A stretch of 29,968 bases of DNA. Origin: Bacteroides sp. CAG:770. Its GTDB lineage: Bacteria > Bacteroidota > Bacteroidia > Bacteroidales > UBA932. The notes beneath the pieces were generated by a model that was given only the letters and a program-made list of their open reading frames with translations, made no database searches and was not told the DNA's origin. The DNA lies in the NCBI GenBank assembly GCA_000435075.1, contig FR890636.1, positions 6,607-36,574 on the forward strand, in the 5' to 3' direction. Both the position numbers and the translations under genes were made by a program. Below are positions 15,812 through 23,997 of the stretch, one piece after another (position 1 is the stretch's first letter; every line of letters starts with the position of its first letter).

Positions 15812-16417
15812 TTACTTAGAGTACAGGTCAACGATAAGCTGCTCGTTAATGTTCTCAGGAATTTCAGTTCTTGCAGGAACATTGAGGAATTTACCGGTAA
15901 GAGCCTTAGGATCGAACTCCAGCCATGAGTACTTCTTGGCAGAAGCAACACTGTTCTGGATAACCTCGAGACTCTTAGACCTCTCTCTTACTGCGATTAC
16001 ATCACCTGCCTTAACCTGTGCTGACGGAATGTTGCAGACAGCACCGTTAAGAGTAATGTGGCAATGACGCACAATCTGCCTTGCAGCTGCTCTTGTAGGA
16101 GCGATTCCGAGACGATATACGATGTTGTCAAGTCTGGATTCGAGGAGGAAGAGAAGGTTCTCACCCTTCATACCAGGCATACGACAAGCTTTCTCGTATG
16201 TGTTGCGGAACTGTCTTTCAAGAACGCCATACATATATTTTACTTTCTGCTTCTCTTTAAGCTGATTGCCGTACTCAGTTGACTTTCTAGAGCGCTTTCT
16301 GGCAGCACCGTGCTGTCCCGGAGGAAAGTTTCTTTTCTCTAAATATCTGTCAGCGCCATAGATTGGCTCACCGAATTTACGGGCGATTTTAGTACTTGGT
16401 CCAGTATATCTTGCCAT
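15812..16417 (-). CDS. rpsD: 30S ribosomal protein S4
   Basis: S4 nucleates assembly of the 16S rRNA 5' domain and is a translational autoregulator in several bacteria. At 201 residues it is full length, with the N-terminal MARYTGPSTKIARKFGE, the basic PPGQHGAARKRSRKS segment, and the S4 RNA-binding fold including ESRLDNIVYRLGIAPTRAAA. No zinc Cys cluster is present at the N-terminus, so it is the zinc-free form. It lies between rpsK and rpoA. Confidence 0.98.
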   Translation of the reverse strand: MARYTGPSTKIARKFGEPIYGADRYLEKRNFPPGQHGAARKRSRKSTEYGNQLKEKQKVKYMYGVLERQFRNTYEKACRMPGMKGENLLFLLESRLDNIVYRLGIAPTRAAARQIVRHCHITLNGAVCNIPSAQVKAGDVIAVRERSKSLEVIQNSVASAKKYSWLEFDPKALTGKFLNVPARTEIPENINEQLIVDLYSK

Positions 16418-16442
16418 AGTAATTAATCATTAAATTGTAAAA

Positions 16443-16832
16443 TTAAACTTTACGACGGCCTTTTGGTCTGCAACCATTGTGAGGCATTGGTGTTACATCA
16501 ATGATCTCTGTAACCTCGATACCTGCCTGATTGATTGTTCTGATAGCTGACTCACGTCCGGCACCAGGACCCTTTACATAGACCTTTACTTTACGGAGGC
16601 CTGCATCAAACGCTGTCTTTGCAGCATCCTCTGCTGCAACCTGAGCTGCATACGGAGTGTTTTTCTTAGAGCCTCTGAAGCCGCTCTTACCAGCTGAAGA
16701 CCAGCTGATAACCTGGCCAACATTGTTTGTGAGAGCGATGATAACGTTATTGAAGGTTGATGAAATATGTGCTTCACCAGTAGCTTCAACTTTTACAACT
16801 CTCTTTTTTGCTGTTGTTGTCTTCTTTGCCAT
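16443..16832 (-). CDS. rpsK: 30S ribosomal protein S11
   Basis: S11 lies on the 30S platform and helps form the mRNA exit channel. The 129-residue protein has a lysine-rich N-terminus (MAKKTTTAKKRVVKVE), the block HISSTFNNVIIALTN, the VKGPGAGRESAIR segment, and the conserved end TPMPHNGCRPKGRRKV. It lies 13 bases after rpsM and 25 before rpsD. Complete and typical. Confidence 0.98.
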   Translation of the reverse strand: MAKKTTTAKKRVVKVEATGEAHISSTFNNVIIALTNNVGQVISWSSAGKSGFRGSKKNTPYAAQVAAEDAAKTAFDAGLRKVKVYVKGPGAGRESAIRTINQAGIEVTEIIDVTPMPHNGCRPKGRRKV

Positions 16833-16845
16833 AATTCATCAAGAT

Positions 16846-17223
16846 TTATTTGGTTGCTTTCTTCTTGTTTGCAACGGTCTTCTTCTTACCCTTTCTTGTG
16901 CGGGCATTGTTCTTGGTGCTCTGGCCACGTACAGGAAGTCCGATACGATGACGGATTCCTCTGTAGCAACCGATGTCCATAAGACGTTTGATGTTCATCT
17001 GGACTGAAGAACGAAGTTCACCCTCGATTTTGTACTCGCTGGCGATGAGGCTACGGATCTTTGCGATCTGGTCATCGTTCCACTCACTTACTTTAGTGTC
17101 AAAATCGATTCCGCACTCCTCAAGGATCTTTCTTGCTGAAGAGCGGCCGATACCGAAGATGTAGGTAAGGCCTATCTCTCCCCTTTTGTTGTTTGGTAAA
17201 TCAACACCGGCTATTCTTGCCAT
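16846..17223 (-). CDS. rpsM: 30S ribosomal protein S13
   Basis: S13 sits in the 30S head and bridges to the large subunit and P-site tRNA. The 125-residue protein starts MARIAGVDLPNNKRGEIGLT, carries the helix-two-turns-helix region YIFGIGRSSARKILEECGI, and ends with the basic tail RGQSTKNNARTRKGKKKTVA. It is separated from rpmJ by 34 bases, one of the larger gaps in the operon. Complete and typical. Confidence 0.98.
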   Translation of the reverse strand: MARIAGVDLPNNKRGEIGLTYIFGIGRSSARKILEECGIDFDTKVSEWNDDQIAKIRSLIASEYKIEGELRSSVQMNIKRLMDIGCYRGIRHRIGLPVRGQSTKNNARTRKGKKKTVANKKKATK

Positions 17224-17257
17224 AATATCTTTACTTTATTAGTTACACAACTGAATA

Positions 17258-17374
17258 TTATCCTTGGCGCATCTTGAACTTAGGGTTCTTCTTGCAGATC
17301 ACGTAAAGGCGACCTTTACGTCTCACGATTTTGCAATCATCGCTGCGCTTTTTGATGGATGTTTTTACTTTCAT
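17258..17374 (-). CDS. rpmJ: 50S ribosomal protein L36
   Basis: A 38-residue gene read by hand between infA and rpsM, starting MKVKTSIKKRSDDCKIVRRK and ending NPKFKMRQG. L36 binds 23S rRNA late in large-subunit assembly. The classical zinc ligands Cys11, Cys14, Cys27 and His33 are only partly present: Ser11, Cys14, Cys27, Phe33, so a normal zinc site is unlikely. Bacteroidota L36 proteins commonly have reduced Cys content, so this is lineage-typical. Gaps: 13 bases from infA and 34 to rpsM. Confidence 0.95.
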   Translation of the reverse strand: MKVKTSIKKRSDDCKIVRRKGRLYVICKKNPKFKMRQG

Positions 17375-17387
17375 ATCGCGAATTTTT

Positions 17388-17606
17388 TTATTTGTATCTG
17401 AAGGATATTCTACCTTTTGTTAAATCATAAGGCGACATTTCAACTCTAACCTTGTCACCGAGCAGGATATGGATGAAGTTCTGTCTCATCTTGCCTGAAA
17501 TATGGGCAAGGATAACATGACCATTCTCCAGCTCTACTTTAAACATAGCGTTAGGAAGAGTCTCGACTATCGTCCCGTCCTGTTCAATTGCTGTTTGCTT
17601 AGACAT
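17388..17606 (-). CDS. infA: Translation initiation factor IF-1
   Basis: IF-1 binds the 30S A site and cooperates with IF-2 and IF-3 in initiation. The 72-residue protein is a single OB fold with the usual IEQDGTIVETLPNAMFKVEL, GHVILAHISGKMRQNFI, and LLGDKVRVEMSPYDLTKGRI blocks. It lies between map and rpmJ in the standard order, with 13-base gaps on both sides. Confidence 0.98.
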   Translation of the reverse strand: MSKQTAIEQDGTIVETLPNAMFKVELENGHVILAHISGKMRQNFIHILLGDKVRVEMSPYDLTKGRISFRYK

Positions 17607-17619
17607 TTAAAATACCACT

Positions 17620-18399
17620 TTAAAATTTAATGTTTCCGTCTTTCTCGATAAAGCCAAAGGTCGAAAGTAGTTCCGCTTTGCCTTTTCGGATAACAACCGT
17701 AAGCTCGTAATGTGCCGCGTTCTTGTGGTCCGCTGTGTGCACTGCCCAACCATTTCTAGCTAAGTACACATCCTTCTTACCAGCATTGATCATCGGCTCA
17801 ATACAAATTGTCATTCCATCTACAAGTCTTGCACCATGTCCGCGTCTTCCATAGTTAGGAATTCCCGGAGCTTCGTGCATTCCCTTTCCGATTCCATGAC
17901 CTTCCAGTTCCCTTACGACAGAGAAACCGAAAGATTCAGCATACGACTGTACCGCGTATCCGATATCGCCTGTACGATTTCCGTCAATTGCTGCCTCAAT
18001 GCCCTTGTACAAAGAAGCTTTTGTGACATCCAGGAGTTTCCTTGTTTCTGCATCAATTTCTCCTACTGGGAAAGTGTAGCAGGAATCTCCATTATAACCC
18101 TTGTAAAGAGTTCCGATGTCGCATGAGACAATGTCTCCCTCTTTCAAAACGTAGTCAGACGGAAAACCGTGTACAACCACATCGTTTACAGAGGCGCAGA
18201 TAGCAGCCGGGAAACCCTCAAAACCTAGAAAGCTTGGAATCGCACCATTATCACGGATAAAAGTCTCTGCCACCCTATTCAACTCAGCAGTTGTCACACC
18301 AGGGGCGACCGCTTTACCGACTTCCGCAAGTGTCTTCGACACCAGAATTCCGTTTTCACGAAGCAATTCAATCTCTTCTTCTGTTTTCGGCGTAACCAT
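17620..18399 (-). CDS. map: Type I methionine aminopeptidase
   Basis: Removes the N-terminal methionine from nascent proteins. The 259-residue protein has the pita-bread fold. Its metal ligands are visible: both Asp in SCDIGTLYKGYNGDSCYTF, His in GHGIGKGMHE, Glu in ICIEPM, and the last Glu in AHYELTVVI (usually AQFEHTV). The substrate-binding His of VVHGFPS is also present. It lies between secY and infA, as in many Bacteroidota spc operons. Translation starts at MVTPKTEEEIELL, 23 bases after the secY stop. Confidence 0.97.
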   Translation of the reverse strand: MVTPKTEEEIELLRENGILVSKTLAEVGKAVAPGVTTAELNRVAETFIRDNGAIPSFLGFEGFPAAICASVNDVVVHGFPSDYVLKEGDIVSCDIGTLYKGYNGDSCYTFPVGEIDAETRKLLDVTKASLYKGIEAAIDGNRTGDIGYAVQSYAESFGFSVVRELEGHGIGKGMHEAPGIPNYGRRGHGARLVDGMTICIEPMINAGKKDVYLARNGWAVHTADHKNAAHYELTVVIRKGKAELLSTFGFIEKDGNIKF

Positions 18400-18422
18400 T
18401 TCGTTTATTACTTTATCAGGAA

Positions 18423-19760
18423 TTACATACCAGAACGTCCACTCAGACGACCTGTCTTCATCAATCCGTCATAGTGACGCATGAGCAGATAACTTTCAAT
18501 CTGCTGAAGAGTGTCGAGAACCACACCGACAAGAATCAAGAGTGATGTACCACCATAGAAACTTGCGAACTGGTTATTGACACCTGCAAGCATCGCAAAT
18601 GCCGGCATAATTGCTATGAACGCGAGGAAGAAAGAACCAGGAAGAGTTACTCTTGACATGATGTCATCGAGGTACTCCATAGTCTTCTTGCCAGGTTTCA
18701 CACCAGGTATAAAACCGCCGTTCTGCTTCAACTGGTCTGCCATGAGGTTAGGATTTACCGTAACCGCAGTGTAGAAATATGTGAAGAGAACGACAAGGAG
18801 TCCAAAAATAAGATTATACCAGAAACCGGTATAGTTGCTGAGTGCAGCTGCAATACCTCTAGTTGCATCCCACTTTGAGAAAAGGATAGGGAAAAGCATA
18901 AGAGCCTGGGCGAAAATGATAGGCATTACACCCGCAGCATTAATCTTGAGCGGAATGTAATTGCGGACACCGCCGTACTGCTTGTTGCCGATTACTCGCT
19001 TTGCATACTGGACAGGAACTTTCCTGACAGCCTGCACGAGAGCGATGGCAGCAATGAAGACAAAGAACAATACCAGAAGCTCCACGATCAGGAGAAGGAG
19101 ACCACCATTTGTTGTGGTGAGTTTCTCACCGATCTCGGCTGTAAGTGCGTAAGGAAGACGGGCAACGATACCGATCATGATGATAAGGGAAATACCGTTT
19201 CCGATACCACGGTCAGTAATACGCTCACCAAGCCACATCACGAACATAGAGCCTGCAAGGAGAATCAATGTAGAGACAAGATTGAATGTGAAGTTACTCC
19301 ATCCAAGCTGTGTTACAGCGACGAAAGCCTGTCCTGGAATCTGATTGTGGATCGCAGCAAGATAAGCTGGGCACTGGATAGCGAGAACCACGATTGTCAG
19401 GTATCTGGTAATCTGGTTCATTTTCCTGCGGCCGCTCTCACCTTCCATCTGCAGTTTCCTGAAGTATGGAACGAACATGCCGAGGAGCTGGATCACGATG
19501 GAAGCCGAGATGTACGGCATCACACCGAGCGCGAAGATAGAGGCGTTTCCGAATGCTCCACCTGAGAACATATTCAAGAGGCCGACAAGACCATCCTGAG
19601 TATTGCTCTGGAGTGTCGCAAGACCGGATGCGTCAATACCCGGAATCACAACAAAACATCCCAAACGATAAACGAGTACCAAGAGAAGCGTATAAACGAT
19701 TCTCTTGCGTAACTCCTCTATCTTGAAGATGTTCTTGAATGTCTCAATAAATTTCTTCAT
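18423..19760 (-). CDS. secY: Preprotein translocase subunit SecY
   Basis: SecY is the channel of the Sec translocon for export and membrane insertion. The 445-residue protein has about ten hydrophobic segments, with family blocks such as FSGGAFGNASIFALGVMPYI SAS split over TM2 (the plug region), WLGERITDRGIGNGISLIIM, and the cytoplasmic loop with RKVPVQYAKR. Its ATG overlaps the rplO stop by one base (TAATG), so the two are translationally coupled. Complete and typical. Confidence 0.98.
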   Translation of the reverse strand: MKKFIETFKNIFKIEELRKRIVYTLLLVLVYRLGCFVVIPGIDASGLATLQSNTQDGLVGLLNMFSGGAFGNASIFALGVMPYISASIVIQLLGMFVPYFRKLQMEGESGRRKMNQITRYLTIVVLAIQCPAYLAAIHNQIPGQAFVAVTQLGWSNFTFNLVSTLILLAGSMFVMWLGERITDRGIGNGISLIIMIGIVARLPYALTAEIGEKLTTTNGGLLLLIVELLVLFFVFIAAIALVQAVRKVPVQYAKRVIGNKQYGGVRNYIPLKINAAGVMPIIFAQALMLFPILFSKWDATRGIAAALSNYTGFWYNLIFGLLVVLFTYFYTAVTVNPNLMADQLKQNGGFIPGVKPGKKTMEYLDDIMSRVTLPGSFFLAFIAIMPAFAMLAGVNNQFASFYGGTSLLILVGVVLDTLQQIESYLLMRHYDGLMKTGRLSGRSGM

Positions 19761-20212
19761 TATTTTTCAATCTTAGTAGCTTTTCCACCTGCAGCCTCGA
19801 TCTTCTCTACAGCGGTTTTTGAGAATGCATTGGCAGATACCTCAAGTTTAGCGGTAAGCTCACCGTTAGCAAGAACCTTTACGAGATCCTTCTGACGGGC
19901 AAGACCAGCCTCCTTGATGACATCAAGTGTAATCACTGAAGTGCCAAGTTTCTCAGAAAGTGCCTGAAGAGCTGAAAGATTAACTGCAATGTACTCTACT
20001 CTTGTAGGATTGTTGAAGCCGAACTTAGGAAGTCTTCTCTGGATAGGCATCTGACCACCCTCGAAGCCAATCTTGTGCTCATATCCTGCACGAGCCTGAG
20101 CTCCTTTAGTACCACGGGTCGCAGTGCCACCTTTTCCGGAGCCCTGACCGCGGCCTACTCTTTTGGTATTGTGTGTTGAACCTTTAGCAGGTTTCAAATT
20201 GTGCAAATTCAT
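19760..20212 (-). CDS. rplO: 50S ribosomal protein L15
   Basis: L15 binds 23S rRNA domains II and V and is needed for late 50S assembly. The 150-residue protein begins MNLHNLKPAKGSTHNTKRVG, followed by the Gly/Arg-rich RGQGSGKGGTATRGTKGAQA loop that penetrates the rRNA, and the globular C-terminal domain with GQMPIQRRLPKFGF. Its stop overlaps the secY ATG by one base. Typical. Confidence 0.98.
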   Translation of the reverse strand: MNLHNLKPAKGSTHNTKRVGRGQGSGKGGTATRGTKGAQARAGYEHKIGFEGGQMPIQRRLPKFGFNNPTRVEYIAVNLSALQALSEKLGTSVITLDVIKEAGLARQKDLVKVLANGELTAKLEVSANAFSKTAVEKIEAAGGKATKIEK

Positions 20213-20227
20213 CTTAGTTCCTCCGAA

Positions 20228-20407
20228 TTAGATTTCTTCTACTTTTACGAGGTGCTGAATTTTGACAAGCATACCTGTTGTTACAGGATTCTTCTCCACC
20301 TCTACGGTCTGATGCATTCTACGGATACCGAGGCACTGAAGGTTAGCCTTCTGTCTCTTGGTCTCACCGTTCTTGCTGATAACCTGAGTAATTCTATATT
20401 TAGCCAT
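20228..20407 (-). CDS. rpmD: 50S ribosomal protein L30
   Basis: A 59-residue gene found by hand between rpsE and rplO. It starts MAKYRITQVISKNGETKRQK, contains the conserved LGIRRMHQTVEVEKNPVTTG segment and a final MLVKIQHLVKVEE strand-helix. This is the usual position and length for L30, a small globular large-subunit protein. Gaps are 21 bases from rpsE and 15 to rplO. Confidence 0.96.
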   Translation of the reverse strand: MAKYRITQVISKNGETKRQKANLQCLGIRRMHQTVEVEKNPVTTGMLVKIQHLVKVEEI

Positions 20408-20428
20408 TTCGTTTTCTCCTATAGTAAA

Positions 20429-20947
20429 CTATCCGTTAAACACTTTACTCATCGGTACACCACGAAGACCGGCGATCTCATAAGCATCTCTCAATTCTGT
20501 AAGAGCCTCGACTGTAGCCTTTACAAGGTTATGAGGGTTTGATGAGCCTTTAGACTTTGCAAGCACGTTCTGAACACCTGCAGATTCAAATACTGCACGC
20601 ATCGCACCACCTGCCTTAACACCAGTACCAGGAGCAGCCGGCTTCATGAATACTTCAGCGCCACCGAATTTGGCAACCTGCTCGTGTGGAATGGTAGTAT
20701 TGATAAGCGGAATCTTGACAAGATTCTTCTTTGCATCCTCTACACCTTTCTGGATAGCGGCTGTAACCTCGTTAGCTTTACCGAGGCCATAACCTACAAC
20801 GCCTTTCTCGTCTCCGACTACGACAATCGCAGCGAAACGGAAGTGACGACCACCCTTGGTGACTTTGGTTACCCTCTGAATGGAGACAAGTCTGTCCTTA
20901 AGTTCGAGATCAGATGTCTTTACTCTATTAACATTTGTTTTTGCCAT
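20429..20947 (-). CDS. rpsE: 30S ribosomal protein S5
   Basis: S5 lies at the mRNA entry site and affects decoding accuracy. The 172-residue protein shows LKDRLVSIQRVTKVTKGGRH, then FRFAAIVVVGDEKGVVGYG of the double-stranded RNA-binding-like N-domain, and the C-domain PAAPGTGVKAGGAMRAVFES with the final LRGVPMSKVF. It lies between rplR and rpmD. Typical in length and motifs. Confidence 0.98.
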   Translation of the reverse strand: MAKTNVNRVKTSDLELKDRLVSIQRVTKVTKGGRHFRFAAIVVVGDEKGVVGYGLGKANEVTAAIQKGVEDAKKNLVKIPLINTTIPHEQVAKFGGAEVFMKPAAPGTGVKAGGAMRAVFESAGVQNVLAKSKGSSNPHNLVKATVEALTELRDAYEIAGLRGVPMSKVFNG

Positions 20948-20955
20948 AATTCCGA

Positions 20956-21318
20956 TTAGAATTTAAGACCGCCTTCACGGGCAGCGTCAGCCAAACATTG
21001 AACTCTGCCATGATAGAGATAACCACCACGGTCGAAAGCGACCTCATTGATACCTTTCTCGATGGCACGTGCAGCGATCGCTTTACCTACGATTGCGGCA
21101 GCCTCTTTTCCATTCTTACCTTTGCACTCGGCAGCAAGAGCCTTATCGTTTGAAGCAGCAGCTACGAGTGTTGTTGCAGTTTCGTCATTGACAACCTGAA
21201 CATAGATCTGTCTGTTGCTTCTGAACACTACGAGTCTAGGTCTCTCAGCTGTTCCATTGACATGCTTGCGAATACGGTAGTGAATACGTCTTCTTCTTTC
21301 TATTTTACTCAATGCCAT
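20956..21318 (-). CDS. rplR: 50S ribosomal protein L18
   Basis: L18 binds 5S rRNA and links it to the 50S central protuberance. The 120-residue protein has the basic N-terminus KIERRRRIHYRIRKHVNGT, the strand ERPRLVVFRSNRQIYVQVV, and the end FDRGGYLYHGRVQCLADAAR EGGLKF. It follows rplF by 15 bases and precedes rpsE by 8. Typical. Confidence 0.98.
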   Translation of the reverse strand: MALSKIERRRRIHYRIRKHVNGTAERPRLVVFRSNRQIYVQVVNDETATTLVAAASNDKALAAECKGKNGKEAAAIVGKAIAARAIEKGINEVAFDRGGYLYHGRVQCLADAAREGGLKF

Positions 21319-21333
21319 AATTCATTCCTCCTA

Positions 21334-21894
21334 TTATTTAGCGGCTGCAGTCTTACCTGCCTTACGACGAATCTGCTCGCCAACGAACTTGATACCCTTG
21401 CCCTTATATGGTTCAGGCTTGCGGAGAGAACGAATCTTTGCTGCAACCTGTCCTACAAGCTGTTTGTCAGCGCTCCTGAGAATCAGGATAGGGTTCTCAC
21501 CTTTCTTGATGGCAGCTGCCTCAGCCTTGATTTCTGCAGGGAGAAGGAGCTGGATTTCGTGTGAAAAACCGAGTGAGAAAGTCAGAAGCTGACCTTTCAC
21601 GTCAACACGGTAACCTACACCGACAAACTCCTGCTTGATTTCGAAACCAGTAGAAACACCTACGACCATGTTGTGGACGAGTGCACGGTAAAGACCATGC
21701 ATAGAACGGTGTCTAGGCTGATCAGTAGGACGGGTGAATTTAATTTCTTTACCCTCAATGGTAACGGTAATATCCGGATCAACTTTCTGAGAAAGCTCAC
21801 CAAGAGGTCCTTTAACCTTCACAACGTTGCCAGGAAGGAGCTCTGCGCTCACCTTGTCCGGAAGGCTTACAGGTAATTTACCAATTCTTGACAT
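21334..21894 (-). CDS. rplF: 50S ribosomal protein L6
   Basis: L6 sits near the GTPase-associated centre of the 50S subunit. At 186 residues it has two repeated domains, the N-terminal MSRIGKLPVSLPDKVSAELL, the central LVHNMVVGVSTGFEIKQEFV, and the C-terminal RSLRKPEPYKGKGIKFVGEQ followed by IRRKAGK. It lies 18 bases after rpsH. Complete and typical. Confidence 0.98.
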   Translation of the reverse strand: MSRIGKLPVSLPDKVSAELLPGNVVKVKGPLGELSQKVDPDITVTIEGKEIKFTRPTDQPRHRSMHGLYRALVHNMVVGVSTGFEIKQEFVGVGYRVDVKGQLLTFSLGFSHEIQLLLPAEIKAEAAAIKKGENPILILRSADKQLVGQVAAKIRSLRKPEPYKGKGIKFVGEQIRRKAGKTAAAK

Positions 21895-21912
21895 TATCTG
21901 TTTCTTTAAATA

Positions 21913-22308
21913 TTAATAAACATAGCATACAACTTCACCGCCGACGTTGAGTTCTTTAGCCTCTTTGTCAGTGATGACACCCTTTGATGTAGAAAGGATA
22001 GCGATTCCGAGTCCGTTGAGAACACGTGGCATATCAGCTACATCAGTGTACTTTCTGAGACCTGGCTTAGACACGCGGACAATCTTCTTGATAGCGGCCT
22101 GCTTGGTCTGAGGATGATACTTGAGAGCGATTTTGATTGTGTTTGAAGGTGTTCCTTCTACAACTTTGTAGCTGAGGATGTAACCTTTCTCGCAAAGAAT
22201 CTTGGTGAGAGCAACCTTCATCTTGGAAGAAGGGATCTCAACAATTCTGTTTCCTGCGCTGTATGCGTTGCGCACACGGGTAAGGAAGTCTGCAATTGGA
22301 TCAGTCAT
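21913..22308 (-). CDS. rpsH: 30S ribosomal protein S8
   Basis: S8 binds the 16S rRNA central domain; in E. coli it represses translation of the spc operon by binding a mimic of its rRNA site at the rplE start. The 131-residue protein starts MTDPIADFLTRVRNAYSAGN, includes IVRVSKPGLRKYTDVADMPR, and ends with GGEVVCYVY, the conserved C-terminus. An 83-base gap with a hairpin separates it from rpsN, the largest internal gap in the operon. That could be a control site, but the S8 motif was not recognised. Confidence 0.97.
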   Translation of the reverse strand: MTDPIADFLTRVRNAYSAGNRIVEIPSSKMKVALTKILCEKGYILSYKVVEGTPSNTIKIALKYHPQTKQAAIKKIVRVSKPGLRKYTDVADMPRVLNGLGIAILSTSKGVITDKEAKELNVGGEVVCYVY

Positions 22309-22329
22309 TTCTTTTAAATTTTTTGAACC

Positions 22330-22344
22330 GGCGTCATGGACGCC
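22330..22344 (-). other. Hairpin in the rpsN-rpsH gap
   Basis: GGCGTC (22330-22335) and GACGCC (22339-22344) flank a three-base loop, 22 bases upstream of the rpsH ATG. No T-run follows on the minus strand; the sequence after it is GGTTCAAAAAATTT. It could be a translational control element or a processing site. The remaining gap is AT-rich. Confidence 0.45.
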
Positions 22345-22391
22345 CGATATCCGATTGTTAATTAATAAAAATAATGTATGCTATCAAGCTT

Positions 22392-22661
22392 CTACCAGCT
22401 TGCTTTCTTAACACCTGGAATAAGGCCGTTGCTTGCCATTTCACGGAACTGGATTCTGCTGAGACCGAAGGCACGCATATATCCTTTTGGACGTCCGGTA
22501 AGTTTGCAGCGGTTGTGAAGACGAACAGATGAAGAGTTCTTAGGGAGCTTATCGAGAGCTGCCCAGTCGCCTGCCTCTTTCAATGCTTTTCTCTTCTCGG
22601 CGTATTTTGCAACTAATTTCTCGCGCTTTACTTCGCGGGCTTTCATTGATTCTTTTGCCAT
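22392..22661 (-). CDS. rpsN: 30S ribosomal protein S14 (zinc-independent form)
   Basis: S14 is part of the 30S head. The 89-residue protein is the longer, zinc-free type: there is no CxxC pair, and the body includes KREKLVAKYAEKRKALKEAG, then SSSVRLHNRCKLTGRPKGYM and the conserved end FGLSRIQFREMASNGLIPGV followed by KKASW. It lies 11 bases after rplE and is followed by the 83-base gap before rpsH. Confidence 0.98.
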   Translation of the reverse strand: MAKESMKAREVKREKLVAKYAEKRKALKEAGDWAALDKLPKNSSSVRLHNRCKLTGRPKGYMRAFGLSRIQFREMASNGLIPGVKKASW

Positions 22662-22672
22662 CTTATACTCTT

Positions 22673-23284
22673 TTAGTTGTTATGTTTCTTGAATGGCAGA
22701 CCGAACTCTTTCAGAAGTGCATAAGCCTCTTCATCAGACTTGGCTGTAGTAACGAATGTGATTTCCATTCCGTGAACGCGAGGGTTCTTGTCCATGTCGA
22801 TTTCAGGGAAGATAATCTGCTCCTTGAGACCGAGAGTGTAGTTTCCGTTACCATCGAGTTTCTCTGAAATACCATTGAAATCGCGGATACGAGGAAGAGA
22901 TACACGGATAAGTCTCTCGAGGAATTCGTACATCTTTACGTTACGGAGAGTAACCTTTACACCGATTGGCTGGCCTTTACGAAGGTGGAAGTTGGAAATA
23001 TCCTTTCTAGAAGAAGTGAGGACTGCCTTCTGACCAACAATCATTGAAAGTTCTGCAGCTGCCTCTTCAACGAGTTTCTTGTCGTGTGACTGGTTCTGAG
23101 AAGCCTCACCGATACCCTCATTGATGGTAATCTTAACGAGTCTAGGAACCTGCATCACAGTAGTATAAGAGAACTGCTTCATGAGAGCAGGAACAATCTG
23201 CTCCTTGTACACGGTCTTGAGCTCCGGTACATATCCAGCAGGAACTATCTGCTCTGCTGCTTCGTTCTTAGTTTTCTTTGCCAT
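22673..23284 (-). CDS. rplE: 50S ribosomal protein L5
   Basis: L5 binds 5S rRNA and contacts the P-site tRNA and S13. At 203 residues it is longer than E. coli L5 (179): about 15-20 extra residues (MAKKTKNEAAEQIVPAGYVP) precede the conserved start, and a few are inserted after INEGIGEA. Family blocks are present: VMQVPRLVKITINEGIGEAS, LRKGQPIGVKVTLRN, PRIRDFNGISEKLDGNGNYT and LGLKEQIIFPEIDMDK. The first ATG is two bases after the rplX stop, so the longer start is favoured by spacing. Confidence 0.96.
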   Translation of the reverse strand: MAKKTKNEAAEQIVPAGYVPELKTVYKEQIVPALMKQFSYTTVMQVPRLVKITINEGIGEASQNQSHDKKLVEEAAAELSMIVGQKAVLTSSRKDISNFHLRKGQPIGVKVTLRNVKMYEFLERLIRVSLPRIRDFNGISEKLDGNGNYTLGLKEQIIFPEIDMDKNPRVHGMEITFVTTAKSDEEAYALLKEFGLPFKKHNN

Positions 23285-23286
23285 AA

Positions 23287-23616
23287 CTATTTGATCTCCT
23301 CTCCAGATTTTTTAGAATAACGCACTTTCTTGCCGTCAACGAACTTGTGACCAATTCTTGTAGGAACCGGCTTGGCAGCTGTGCTCTTAGGATCAATAAG
23401 CTGTACGTTTGAAATATGGATTCCGGCCTCTTTCTTGATGATACCACCCTGAGGAGCCTGTGCGCTAGGCTTTGTGTGCCTGCTGACCATATTTACACCC
23501 TCTACAACAACACGGTCCTTATCTGTAATAACTTCAAGGACTTTACCTGTCTTGCCCTTATCATTACCGGCATTGACAAATACGGTATCGCCTTTCTTTA
23601 CGTGAAATTTTTTCAT
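23287..23616 (-). CDS. rplX: 50S ribosomal protein L24
   Basis: L24 initiates 50S assembly at the 5' end of 23S rRNA. The 109-residue protein carries a KOW motif: FHVKKGDTVFVNAGNDKGKT followed by GKVLEV, then VVVEGVNMVSRHTKPSAQAP and the IHISNVQLIDPKS strand. Spacing to rplE is two bases, so translation is probably coupled. Typical. Confidence 0.97.
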   Translation of the reverse strand: MKKFHVKKGDTVFVNAGNDKGKTGKVLEVITDKDRVVVEGVNMVSRHTKPSAQAPQGGIIKKEAGIHISNVQLIDPKSTAAKPVPTRIGHKFVDGKKVRYSKKSGEEIK

Positions 23617-23629
23617 AATGCTTCAATAA

Positions 23630-23995
23630 TTAAAGGACCTCCGGTGCCAGTGATACAACTTTCATATAATTCTCACGAAGCTCTCTGGCTACAGGGCCAA
23701 AGATACGTGTTCCTCTAAGCTCGCCTGAGTTGTTCAGAAGAACGCAGGCATTGTCATCAAAGCGGATATAAGATCCATCCGGACGACGGATTTCCTTCTT
23801 GGTGCGAACCACCACAGCCTTTGACACAGAGCCTTTCTTTGCATCTCCACCTGAGATTGCACTTTTTACTGCTACGACGATCTTATCGCCGACAGATGCA
23901 TAACGGTGACGTGTTCCACCCAGTACTCGGATACAAAGAACTTCCTTTGCACCACTGTTGTCTGCCACCTGTAAACGTGTTTCCTGCTGTATCAT
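23630..23995 (-). CDS. rplN: 50S ribosomal protein L14
   Basis: L14 forms an intersubunit bridge. The 121-residue protein starts MIQQETRLQVADNSGAKEVL, contains RVLGGTRHRYASVGDKIVVA and the signature-like region GSYIRFDDNACVLLN, and ends RELRENYMKVVSLAPEVL. Position between rpsQ and rplX is standard. Complete. Confidence 0.98.
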   Translation of the reverse strand: MIQQETRLQVADNSGAKEVLCIRVLGGTRHRYASVGDKIVVAVKSAISGGDAKKGSVSKAVVVRTKKEIRRPDGSYIRFDDNACVLLNNSGELRGTRIFGPVARELRENYMKVVSLAPEVL

Positions 23996-23997
23996 CG

